Shown here: positions 1 through 6,608 of the stretch, in pieces
How the letters are laid out: each line of letters starts with the position of its first letter
Position numbering within the stretch: position 1 is the first letter of the stretch
DNA from: Patescibacteria group bacterium
GTDB lineage: Bacteria > Patescibacteriota > Patescibacteriia > UBA1558 > GWA2-36-10
Direction of reading: 5' to 3'
DNA: 11,494 nucleotides
Assembly (NCBI GenBank): GCA_030917205.1
Contig: JAUPVE010000012.1
Location: 1 to 11,494, forward strand
Program-made: the position numbers and the translations under genes
The notes under the pieces: model-generated
The model's input: only the letters and a program-made list of their open reading frames with translations
Told to the model about the DNA's origin: nothing
The model's database searches: none

Positions 1-942
1 TATATGATTAGTTTTTTTTGTCCCTTTAGTAAAATAAAAAAATTGATGGCTAGTACCTGGTGTATCTAGCTGCTTGACCAAGCGACTAGAATTGGTTTGC
101 CACAAAAGATTAGCTTGCTCAGCCTTGATATTGTTTGCATAGCGCAAAGCCACAGCCAAAGAAGCCTGAGAATCAACTTCTAAATTCCAAACTCCCACTT
201 CATCCAAATTTTCAATCACCGCTCTACTTTTGTCGTCATGAAAATCAGCAACTTGGGCCGGCACATAATGAGAAAAATCTACACTAGCTAAAACTAAAGT
301 ATTACTATCACTATTATTTTTAATGTTGTCAGCTAATTTTTTAGCTTCATCGGCAGTGGTAGCGCTTTTTAAAATCACAGACACCAATTTTGCCTCTGGC
401 AAACTTTTTTTGATAAATGGCACCAAACCAGAGATAGCATGTTCGCCAGCAAAAGGTTCTTCATCTATCTGAGCACCTTTTTGTTTGGCTAGATTTTCGG
501 CCAGATCAGTATCCGGTAAAATATCACCATAGGGTGTCTGCCACTGAGCAGCTGAAATACTGATTTTATTAGCACCTTGCTCAAAGTGATTGGGTCCAAC
601 TAAAACTACTGTTTTAATATCTTGTTTTTTCAAGCCCTCAAAAAAAGTAGCTATCTTGCCTTTGACTATCAAATGATGAGGTAGGATACCCACGCGCACT
701 TTTTCACTATAGCTAAAATCTTGAGCAGACTGCTGATAAGCTTCATCATAAAAATCAGCTCCGGTATAATACGACTGGTGTTCGACAAATTTATCAACTG
801 ACTTGGAAGCAGCTGAATTAGGGCTAATTGGTTGATCAATTTCTTTACTTAAAAGAGAAAAACTAAACACCGCTTGCACAGCTAAAGCAAGCAATAAAAC
901 TAAAATCAGGCCTACTAAAAAATTTTGTTTATTTGCACCCAT
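1..942 (-). CDS. amrB: Membrane-anchored MEMO family protein (AmmeMemoRadiSam system protein B-like), 3' end cut by window
   Basis: The frame is open for 314 codons from the ATG at 942 down to base 1 with no stop, so the C-terminus lies just outside the window. Residues about 8-30 form one hydrophobic segment (signal anchor), followed by a polar linker to about 80, then a MEMO fold. Conserved MEMO positions are visible in order: LPHH (H89/H90), VGPNHF (H119), TPYGD (136-140), GEHAI (E167, H168) and SVDFSHY (D222, H225). These match the histidine-bearing motifs of human MEMO1 and of AmmeMemoRadiSam protein B. The family resembles extradiol dioxygenases; MEMO1 is reported to bind metal, but the bacterial role is unsettled. 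The start is 3 bases after the preceding stop, implying co-transcription and perhaps translational coupling. A membrane anchor is unexpected for a normally cytoplasmic family and places the domain outside the cell (inference). The usual AMMECR1 and radical SAM partners are not visible in this window. Confidence 0.82.
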   Translation of the reverse strand, partial: MGANKQNFLVGLILVLLLALAVQAVFSFSLLSKEIDQPISPNSAASKSVDKFVEHQSYYTGADFYDEAYQQSAQDFSYSEKVRVGILPHHLIVKGKIATFFEGLKKQDIKTVVLVGPNHFEQGANKISISAAQWQTPYGDILPDTDLAENLAKQKGAQIDEEPFAGEHAISGLVPFIKKSLPEAKLVSVILKSATTADEAKKLADNIKNNSDSNTLVLASVDFSHYVPAQVADFHDDKSRAVIENLDEVGVWNLEVDSQASLAVALRYANNIKAEQANLLWQTNSSRLVKQLDTPGTSHQFFYFTKGTKKTNHI

Positions 943-945
943 TTA

Positions 946-2709
946 TTATTTTTGCAATTCTCCGCCCCACTCGACTACTGTAAAGCCAGTGCGCTTCGGT
1001 GTGCTTAATTTTTGTTCTTTAACTTGTATAGGTTTTTCTAAAGCTTTGAAATCCATAAAAACACGGATCACAGTATCTGGTATTGGTGAGACAGTCAACG
1101 GAGCCATCTTATCAAACTCAGCTTGTGACACAAAAGTGACAAAATAGTAGGGATCGCTCTGCATGCGTGGTAGCCAAAATTCCATAAAATCATTAATTTC
1201 TTTTTCATTCAAACCCTGAATAGCCAACTTCTCACGTAAAAATTTATTCACATCATTTTTCGCCACCACAAAACCCTCATTGGACATAGCATAATTCAAA
1301 CTATAGCCTTCCCAGAATAAATATGGATAATTTTTCTTGTCTTGATAATTATACAAATTACCATTTGGCTCGGCTTTGACTTGCCAGCCATTGCCATAGG
1401 CTGGTTCAGTTTTGGTGAAACCACCCGTCGGGCTGACCTTCACTGAGATATCACTTGTTTTGGTTGGGTAAAGATAAATGACTGGCTTACCCATTTCAGC
1501 CATTGGCGCATAATCAAAATTTCGCATAACAACAAAGTAACCTAAAGGATCACGCCAAAAAATTAATGGTTTAGTATTTAGAAAATTAGCAAAGGATATT
1601 TTTGTGATATTCTCCCCTGGGTAATATTCATCATATATTGATTGTAAAATAGATTTTTGATCATTAATATTACGCTTAGTACCACTATCTTTTAACACAT
1701 AAATATCCTCACCGTTATTTGTTTTACCAATCACCTTAAGCTCGGAAACGTCCTTTATATAAGAAGCAGTGACCACACAAGTGCCACCAGAACTCATCAT
1801 ATATGCTGATTCGATATAATATTCATCGGTATTTTTTTTACCATCAAGCCAGGTAATATCCAAAATATAAGGCGTACGATAATCAGGTTCATTTATAGTC
1901 AAATCGTTTCCACTTAAAAATGGTAAACTAAAATAATATTTTCTAGCAGCACCATCTGGTTTATTACTTATATAGCAACCATAATTATCTTTATAAATAG
2001 TAAATTCATTTTCAGTTATGACAGGTTTTAAATCAGCAGGAGTTGATAAATTAGACGACAATCTATATGGTTTTTCATTAATTAAAATAAAGTTATATTT
2101 ATCATTAATCTTTACAAGCTTAGGTATATTTAAATTTTTAATAACAACATTACTCTTTTCATCAAACAGAAAATCTATACCAGAGTAAAACTCATCTGAA
2201 TAGTTTTGTAGCAAAATTATTCTATCATTTACTTTCATTGTATAAAATAATGGCAAGCCCATCTCTTGTAACTCCACAATATACACCTTAGCCCCATCGT
2301 AGCTACCTCCGCTAACATTACCGACATAATATGGAATAATTAAACTAAATAATTCTTTAACATTTTGAAAATAAACACCATCTGTACTTAATTGACTTAA
2401 TCTAGTCTCTAGTTTACTAGCATCAAAAACATCCTCATTATTTACCTTTGCCGCAGAACCCTGCCAGTTTATATTGATCTCAAATTCTGACAAACTTTCT
2501 GTGCTAGTAGCTGTATCAACATTTATATTTTCATTGGTGATTACTGGATTATTATTCAACTCTTGTACTTTAGCTGGTTTTTTTAATAAAAAATACAAGG
2601 TCGCTCCATTACCCAACAATAAAATAACTACTAAAATAATCAAAATTAAATTAGTAGAACTTTTTCCAGTTGTTTGTCCCGGCTCTACTGGCATTGGTGT
2701 CATGTCCAT
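946..2709 (-). CDS. Membrane-anchored protein with C-terminal KPVIYLYP domain, function unknown
   Basis: A 587-residue protein. Residues 1-18 are polar, 19-42 form one transmembrane helix, and 43-75 make an Asn/Thr/Ser-rich linker, so the rest is probably extracytoplasmic. The middle (about 76-400) is Tyr/Asn-rich with alternating hydrophobic residues, suggesting beta structure; I recognise no named domain there. The C-terminal part (about 405-587) carries GKPVIYLYP (407-415), YPYLFWEG (461-468) and a final GFTVVEWGG (575-583). I know this set from a conserved hypothetical domain frequent in CPR bacterial proteins and never assigned a function. The first ATG (2709) is chosen; a second ATG two codons on is nearly equivalent. 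No Shine-Dalgarno is seen. It has a probable own promoter upstream and is followed after 3 bases by the MEMO-family gene, so the two products may act together at the cell surface (inference). Confidence 0.8.
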   Translation of the reverse strand: MDMTPMPVEPGQTTGKSSTNLILIILVVILLLGNGATLYFLLKKPAKVQELNNNPVITNENINVDTATSTESLSEFEININWQGSAAKVNNEDVFDASKLETRLSQLSTDGVYFQNVKELFSLIIPYYVGNVSGGSYDGAKVYIVELQEMGLPLFYTMKVNDRIILLQNYSDEFYSGIDFLFDEKSNVVIKNLNIPKLVKINDKYNFILINEKPYRLSSNLSTPADLKPVITENEFTIYKDNYGCYISNKPDGAARKYYFSLPFLSGNDLTINEPDYRTPYILDITWLDGKKNTDEYYIESAYMMSSGGTCVVTASYIKDVSELKVIGKTNNGEDIYVLKDSGTKRNINDQKSILQSIYDEYYPGENITKISFANFLNTKPLIFWRDPLGYFVVMRNFDYAPMAEMGKPVIYLYPTKTSDISVKVSPTGGFTKTEPAYGNGWQVKAEPNGNLYNYQDKKNYPYLFWEGYSLNYAMSNEGFVVAKNDVNKFLREKLAIQGLNEKEINDFMEFWLPRMQSDPYYFVTFVSQAEFDKMAPLTVSPIPDTVIRVFMDFKALEKPIQVKEQKLSTPKRTGFTVVEWGGELQK

Positions 2710-2754
2710 AAAATTTTTATAGTTTAGCTTATTTATAATGATAAATTTTCTTTT

Positions 2755-2784
2755 ATTATAACATAAAAGCCCGTCTTTCTACAA
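2755..2784 (-). promoter_or_regulatory. Putative sigma70-type promoter for the KPVIYLYP/MEMO gene pair
   Basis: On the minus strand there is a perfect TATAAT (2760-2755), 18 bases after TTGTAG (2784-2779), a partial match to TTGACA. The predicted start near 2748 would leave a leader of about 39 bases before the ATG at 2709. It lies in the largest gap of the window (95 bases). In AT-rich DNA a TATAAT can arise by chance, so confidence is moderate. Confidence 0.45.
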
Positions 2785-2804
2785 AAACAAAAAGACACCC
2801 CTCT

Positions 2805-2987
2805 TTAGCGCGGTGCCTGATTGACAGTATTATCATCTAGTAACATTTCCCTATACTGTTGATTGGCTGTGATAGCTGGCTTGATAGTAGAAACTACTGA
2901 GTCTAAACTTTTGTTATAATAATCCATCACCAAAAAATGTCCGGCAATGGCTAAAGCAATAATAATGATTGCGAGTTTTTGATTCAT
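2805..2987 (-). CDS. Small single-pass membrane protein, hypothetical
   Basis: A 60-residue protein with a hydrophobic helix at about residues 4-22 and a polar tail of about 38 residues (many Asn, Gln, Asp, Thr), so either a signal-anchored small protein or a short secreted peptide. The N-terminus before the helix carries only one Lys. No cysteine and no family motif that I recognise. It begins 4 bases after the stop of the zinc-ribbon gene, so it is probably co-transcribed and perhaps translationally coupled with it. The ATG at 2987 is the only reasonable start. It ends with a clean TAA at 2805 before the 95-base gap. Reality is supported by the tight operon spacing and sensible membrane-protein composition rather than by homology. 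Confidence 0.55.
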   Translation of the reverse strand: MNQKLAIIIIALAIAGHFLVMDYYNKSLDSVVSTIKPAITANQQYREMLLDDNTVNQAPR

Positions 2988-2991
2988 CTAT

Positions 2992-3609
2992 TTATCGATA
3001 AAAACCGCTAGTTATTGACCTAAGAAGATTAATTAGTACATTAACAACAGACCTGACTTTTTGATCAGTATCACTTGCAGGCCTAATGGGGTTGGATTCT
3101 TGATATGCATTTGAAGAAAGAACTCTACCAATAGAACCAATCAAGTCATATTTTTTACTCTCACTATGAAGTTCTAAATAATCCCTAATCATTTTATCAA
3201 ATTCTGGATCATCTATCTTTTTTGGATTAGAAATCATTGCTTTTCTTTTTTTCTGAAAATCTACAAACTCCCCTCTATTAAACCAAAAACCATAACATTT
3301 TTTACATATTTCAACCTTTACATCCTGGGGGAAAAATTGATCTTGTAAAATAGTCAACTCACTTTTATCTCGAGGACAACTAAGTGGTTTATTAGAAATT
3401 AAAGATACTTCTTTGAGTATTTTATAATCAATTTCTTCAATTTTTTCTGCTTCACCATGACGAATAGCAAAAAGCTCACCATCATCAAACCAGATACCAC
3501 CACAATTTAAACATTGATCAACGATAATGGGAGCACTGTCTTGATAGTGCCTTTTAGTCTCTACCAAGCGCATAGGCAACAAACAAGCTGGGCAAAAAAT
3601 TTCTATCAT
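2992..3609 (-). CDS. Double zf-TFIIB zinc-ribbon protein
   Basis: A 205-residue protein counted from the ATG at 3609; a GTG directly upstream (3612) is in frame but less likely. It holds two tandem zf-TFIIB (PF13453-type) ribbons. Ribbon one has CPAC (C6, C9) and CLNCGGIWFDDGEL (C33, C36). Ribbon two has CPRD (C78, with Asp81 where the second Cys would be) and CKKCYGFWFNRGEF (C102, C105). The pattern C-x-x-C-G-x-W-hydrophobic-x-x-G-E is diagnostic of the family. Members are common in bacteria but their biochemical role is not established; nucleic-acid or protein binding is usually supposed. The remaining residues (about 120-205) are charged and helical without a recognised domain. A good promoter lies just upstream, so the gene probably opens a new transcription unit after the ABC exporter. 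Confidence 0.8.
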   Translation of the reverse strand: MIEIFCPACLLPMRLVETKRHYQDSAPIIVDQCLNCGGIWFDDGELFAIRHGEAEKIEEIDYKILKEVSLISNKPLSCPRDKSELTILQDQFFPQDVKVEICKKCYGFWFNRGEFVDFQKKRKAMISNPKKIDDPEFDKMIRDYLELHSESKKYDLIGSIGRVLSSNAYQESNPIRPASDTDQKVRSVVNVLINLLRSITSGFYR

Positions 3610-3630
3610 CACATTAATTTAATTACAATA

Positions 3631-3659
3631 ATTTTACTAACGATACCAGTTTTTGTAAA
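3631..3659 (-). promoter_or_regulatory. Putative sigma70-type promoter for the zinc-ribbon gene
   Basis: On the minus strand TTTACA (3659-3654) and TAAAAT (3636-3631) are separated by exactly 17 bases; each hexamer has 5 of 6 consensus bases. The predicted start is near 3624, giving a leader of only about 14 bases to the ATG at 3609. It sits in the 50-base gap after the ABC exporter stop. No terminator hairpin is seen in that gap, so read-through from the copper operon is also possible. Confidence 0.5.
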
Positions 3660-3662
3660 TAG

Positions 3663-5399
3663 CTAGCCCATTTGTTCGCGCCACAAGGCAGCGTACAAGC
3701 CAGACTTTTTCAAAAGCTCAGCATGATTACCACTTTCTACTAAACTACCTTTTTCTAAGACAAATATTTTATCAGCGTGTAAAACTGTCGATAAACGATG
3801 AGCAATAATCACTGTAATCAAATCTGGCCTGAGCTTAGCTATACTTTTGATAGTTTCGGTGATTTCTTTTTCAGTCAAGGAGTCTAGACTACTAGTTGCT
3901 TCATCAAAGATTATAATATCAGGTTGACGCAACAAAGCACGGGCAATAGCTAAACGCTGTCTTTCTCCGCCCGATAATTTCAAACCACCTTCGCCTATCT
4001 TGGTATCAAGACCCTTTTCGGCTCGACTCAAAATATTATCAGCCGCTGATTGATGTAAAACTTCTAGACACTCGGCATCTGATGCACCAGGTCTGACAAA
4101 CAATAGATTTTCTCTGATAGTACCAGCAAAAAGCTGGGTCTCCTGAGCCACTAGTCCAATACGCTGACGAAAATTATCAAAATCAATCTGCGTGCTAAGA
4201 TGATTATTGAATCTTAGCTCACCACTAGCAGGCTGATACAAGCCAACAATCAATTTTATCAAAGTAGTCTTACCAGAGCCTGATGGCCCAACAAAAGCCA
4301 CATTTTCTCCAGACTTGATGACAGCGCTGAGACTTTTGATAGTTTCAAATTCAGCACTATTATATTTAAATCCTACTTTATAAAAACTTATTTCTTTCAA
4401 GCTCTGTAAAACTATAGCATTGGCTGGCTTCTGCTCTGGTTTTTGTTTCAAAATCTCATCCAGGCGACTCATACTAGCTGAAGTTTCTTGATATTTAGCT
4501 ACTACCTGCCCAAATTGAGCCAGTGGTGTGAAGATGAAAAAAGAATAGATAAACAAGGTAAAGAATTGGCCCAAGGAAATATTTTGGGTAAAAATCAAGT
4601 ACATCATGGCACTAATCAAGGTAGCCCGCATAGTATTAAATAAAGTTCCTTGCCAAAAATTAAAAGTCCGAATAATCCGCACTTTATTTAATTCCAAAAC
4701 TAAAATATCCTCGTTTACTTTATTTAAACGACTAATTTCTTGCTGATCAAGACCAAGTGATTTTACTAGCTGAACATTGCGTAAAGTCTCAGTAGTTGAC
4801 CCGGCTAATTCAGCTTGTTGGGTAATAATCAATTTTTGAGCTTGCCTAATTTTTTTACTCAAAAAATATGCACTAAAACCTAAAATTGGTAAAAGTAAAA
4901 AATAAATTAATCCAATCAACCAATGTACTACAAAGGCATAGACCAAAACAAAAATAATGCCAATCAATGACACAAATACCATATTGATCAATTGAATTAT
5001 CAACTCTTGTGAATCATCGCGGGCTTTTTGCAATTTTTGTAATAATTCTCCTGAACGCTGATCTTCAAAATTTATATATGGTAAAGAAAAAGAGTGTTTG
5101 ACGCTATCCGCATACAGCGCAGTACCGACTCTTTGAGCAATCACATTGACATAATATTCCTGAAAATTCTTAGCGATACGAGACACCAAGGCTACTCCCA
5201 TATAAGCCAACAACAGCCAGCCAATGCCGACTAGAAATTGATTTTGAGTCAAAGTGTCAAACTTGGAGGCATAGTTGTCAATCATCAAACGAAATACTTG
5301 CGGATCAAGTAAAGAAAACAACTGATTGACACTAGCAAAAAGTAAAGAATAAACTAAATACTTTTTATGTGTTAATAAATAATTCCACAATAATTTCAT
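3663..5399 (-). CDS. MsbA/LmrA-type ABC exporter (fused membrane and ATPase domains)
   Basis: A 578-residue half-transporter of the usual length, expected to work as a homodimer in the cytoplasmic membrane and export an unidentified substrate. The membrane domain (about 1-310) has six predicted helices, near 14-36, 56-77, 138-160, 161-181, 250-270 and 276-297. The ATPase domain (about 335-578) is complete: Walker A GPSGSGKTT (371-379), Q-loop Q419, signature LSGGERQR (475-482), Walker B IIIFDE (495-500) with catalytic Glu500, D-loop SLD, and H-loop His534 in AHRLS. All catalytic residues are present. The gene starts 5 bases after the CopZ-like gene, so it is probably the last gene of the CsoR-controlled operon. 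Substrate cannot be read from sequence: lipids, drugs, peptides or a metal-thiol conjugate are all possible. Confidence 0.92.
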   Translation of the reverse strand: MKLLWNYLLTHKKYLVYSLLFASVNQLFSLLDPQVFRLMIDNYASKFDTLTQNQFLVGIGWLLLAYMGVALVSRIAKNFQEYYVNVIAQRVGTALYADSVKHSFSLPYINFEDQRSGELLQKLQKARDDSQELIIQLINMVFVSLIGIIFVLVYAFVVHWLIGLIYFLLLPILGFSAYFLSKKIRQAQKLIITQQAELAGSTTETLRNVQLVKSLGLDQQEISRLNKVNEDILVLELNKVRIIRTFNFWQGTLFNTMRATLISAMMYLIFTQNISLGQFFTLFIYSFFIFTPLAQFGQVVAKYQETSASMSRLDEILKQKPEQKPANAIVLQSLKEISFYKVGFKYNSAEFETIKSLSAVIKSGENVAFVGPSGSGKTTLIKLIVGLYQPASGELRFNNHLSTQIDFDNFRQRIGLVAQETQLFAGTIRENLLFVRPGASDAECLEVLHQSAADNILSRAEKGLDTKIGEGGLKLSGGERQRLAIARALLRQPDIIIFDEATSSLDSLTEKEITETIKSIAKLRPDLITVIIAHRLSTVLHADKIFVLEKGSLVESGNHAELLKKSGLYAALWREQMG

Positions 5400-5404
5400 A
5401 AAAT

Positions 5405-5611
5405 TTAATTTACTTCGTAGCCCTCGGCTTTGATTATTTTTTTTATTTCGGCTAAATCTATTTTTTGCTCATCAAACTTGAGTTTGACCTCTTGCTTAGC
5501 AAAGCTAGTTCTAGCTTCTTCTACACCTGCATCTTCCAGAGCGCCATCGATATTCATAGCGCAAGCAGTACAGTGCATACCAATTATTTTTAAAGTTATT
5601 TCTTGCGTCAT
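5405..5611 (-). CDS. copZ: CopZ-like heavy-metal-associated (HMA) copper chaperone
   Basis: A 68-residue single HMA domain, the normal size of a free CopZ chaperone. The Cu(I)-binding loop GMHCTAC lies at residues 11-17 with Cys14 and Cys17 as ligands; the rest follows the ferredoxin-like pattern, ending in the usual EGYEV. It is soluble and cytoplasmic, and is expected to carry Cu(I) to CopA, whose own N-terminal HMA domain has the equivalent loop (GMHCASC). It lies 4 bases after the DsbD-like/cupredoxin gene and 5 bases before the ABC exporter. The same kind of domain is also used by mercury proteins, but the CsoR and CopA neighbours argue for copper. Confidence 0.9.
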   Translation of the reverse strand: MTQEITLKIIGMHCTACAMNIDGALEDAGVEEARTSFAKQEVKLKFDEQKIDLAEIKKIIKAEGYEVN

Positions 5612-5615
5612 AATC

Positions 5616-6596
5616 TTATTTTACTACATTAAATACTCCCCGATACATACCCATACTACAGGTAAAAGCAATTTTTTCCAAATCTTCGGGAGCCGTAAAT
5701 TTAATAATTTTTTCAGTGCCTGGTTCAACTATTTCTTCAATACCAAATTTTGGGATAGTAAAAGCCTGGGCACAAGAATAGGCATTTTCATTTTTGATAG
5801 TCAAGGTGATTTCTTCGCCAGCCTTGATATCTAAATTGTTAGGATAGTAGCCATTATTAGTGATCATAATAGTAATCTCTTTTTGAGATGGCTGACTAAC
5901 ATTGGAAACATTTTTTTTGTCTGGCAACCAAGTAGCTCCACTCAAAGATATGGCACCAACAATAGAATATAAGGCTAACAAAATAATAGCGATACTAGCG
6001 AGGCGATAAAAATTTTTCTGCCACTTGGCACTCAAACTAGTAGCACTATAGCCCAGAATAAAAAATAATGGCATAGTACCCAGAATAAAAGCCATCATGA
6101 TCAAGCCACCACTAAAAGCTGAACCAGTAGAAATAGCCAAAGCCATCATGGCCTGAGTAGTACCACAAGGAATAAAGATAGTCATCAAGCCCAACAAAGC
6201 TGGCGTAAAAATATCAGCACTTTTGGATTGGTTACGCACCAGCTTGGTCAAAAATCGGGGTGGCTGGATGATAAAATAACGAAAAATCGGATGCACATCC
6301 AAAAGACTCAAAGCTGTGCCAATCATAAAAACGGCAATAAACACTTGTAAAAAAATGCGCATGGCCAAAGACAGAGTAAAAAATGAGCCCAACCAACCCA
6401 ATAAAAATCCAAAAATAGTATAGGCAATTAATTTTGCTAGCAAAAAAGAAATAATAGGTAAAAGTTTATTAGCCTTGGCTCCATCTACTCCCTCTTTACG
6501 CTGAGCTATGGCTGTCGCCAGTAGTCCGCCCTGCACAGCTAAACAAGTGAGCCCACCTGTCAAAAGTCCAGTTAAAAATATAGTTAATAAATTCAT
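5616..6596 (-). CDS. DsbD_2/TauE-SafE-like six-helix membrane protein fused to a C-terminal cupredoxin domain
   Basis: A 326-residue protein. Helices are predicted near 4-30, 46-70, 73-98, 131-157, 161-184 and 197-219, followed by a cupredoxin-like domain (about 238-326). The membrane part has TGGLTC (Cys18, helix 1) and IPCGTTQAM (Cys144, helix 4), matching the two-cysteine layout of DsbD/CcdA electron carriers; databases often label such proteins sulfite exporter TauE/SafE. The cupredoxin part shows Cys275 (AYSCAQAF) and FTCSMGM (Cys313, Met315, Met317), likely copper ligands. Positively charged loops at 31-44, 101-128 and 185-196 should face the cytoplasm, which puts the cupredoxin outside. 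It lies 12 bases after copA and 4 before the CopZ-like gene. A role in copper handling or thiol/copper reduction outside the membrane is inferred; sulfite export is unlikely in this context. Confidence 0.83.
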   Translation of the reverse strand: MNLLTIFLTGLLTGGLTCLAVQGGLLATAIAQRKEGVDGAKANKLLPIISFLLAKLIAYTIFGFLLGWLGSFFTLSLAMRIFLQVFIAVFMIGTALSLLDVHPIFRYFIIQPPRFLTKLVRNQSKSADIFTPALLGLMTIFIPCGTTQAMMALAISTGSAFSGGLIMMAFILGTMPLFFILGYSATSLSAKWQKNFYRLASIAIILLALYSIVGAISLSGATWLPDKKNVSNVSQPSQKEITIMITNNGYYPNNLDIKAGEEITLTIKNENAYSCAQAFTIPKFGIEEIVEPGTEKIIKFTAPEDLEKIAFTCSMGMYRGVFNVVK

Positions 6597-6608
6597 AGTT
6601 TGTGTATA

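Noticed and set aside
2765..2796. Possible terminator after the 60-residue gene (GTCTTT/AAAGAC stem on the minus strand, followed by GGGCTTTTAT)
   Set aside because: The stem is only 6 base pairs with a 12-base loop, and GGGC separates it from a run of four T, so it is too weak to call.
3610..3612. GTG as start of the zinc-ribbon gene
   Set aside because: An ATG follows immediately in frame at 3609 and is the more likely start; the difference is one residue.
5430..5834. Plus-strand open frame of 134 codons, and other plus-strand frames opposite copA and the 587-residue gene
   Set aside because: They lie antisense to genes with clear family motifs, have no recognisable domain and biased composition typical of shadow frames.
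5616..6596. Sulfite/organosulfonate exporter
   Set aside because: The two membrane cysteines, fused cupredoxin domain and copper-operon location fit a DsbD-like copper or redox role better than TauE/SafE transport.
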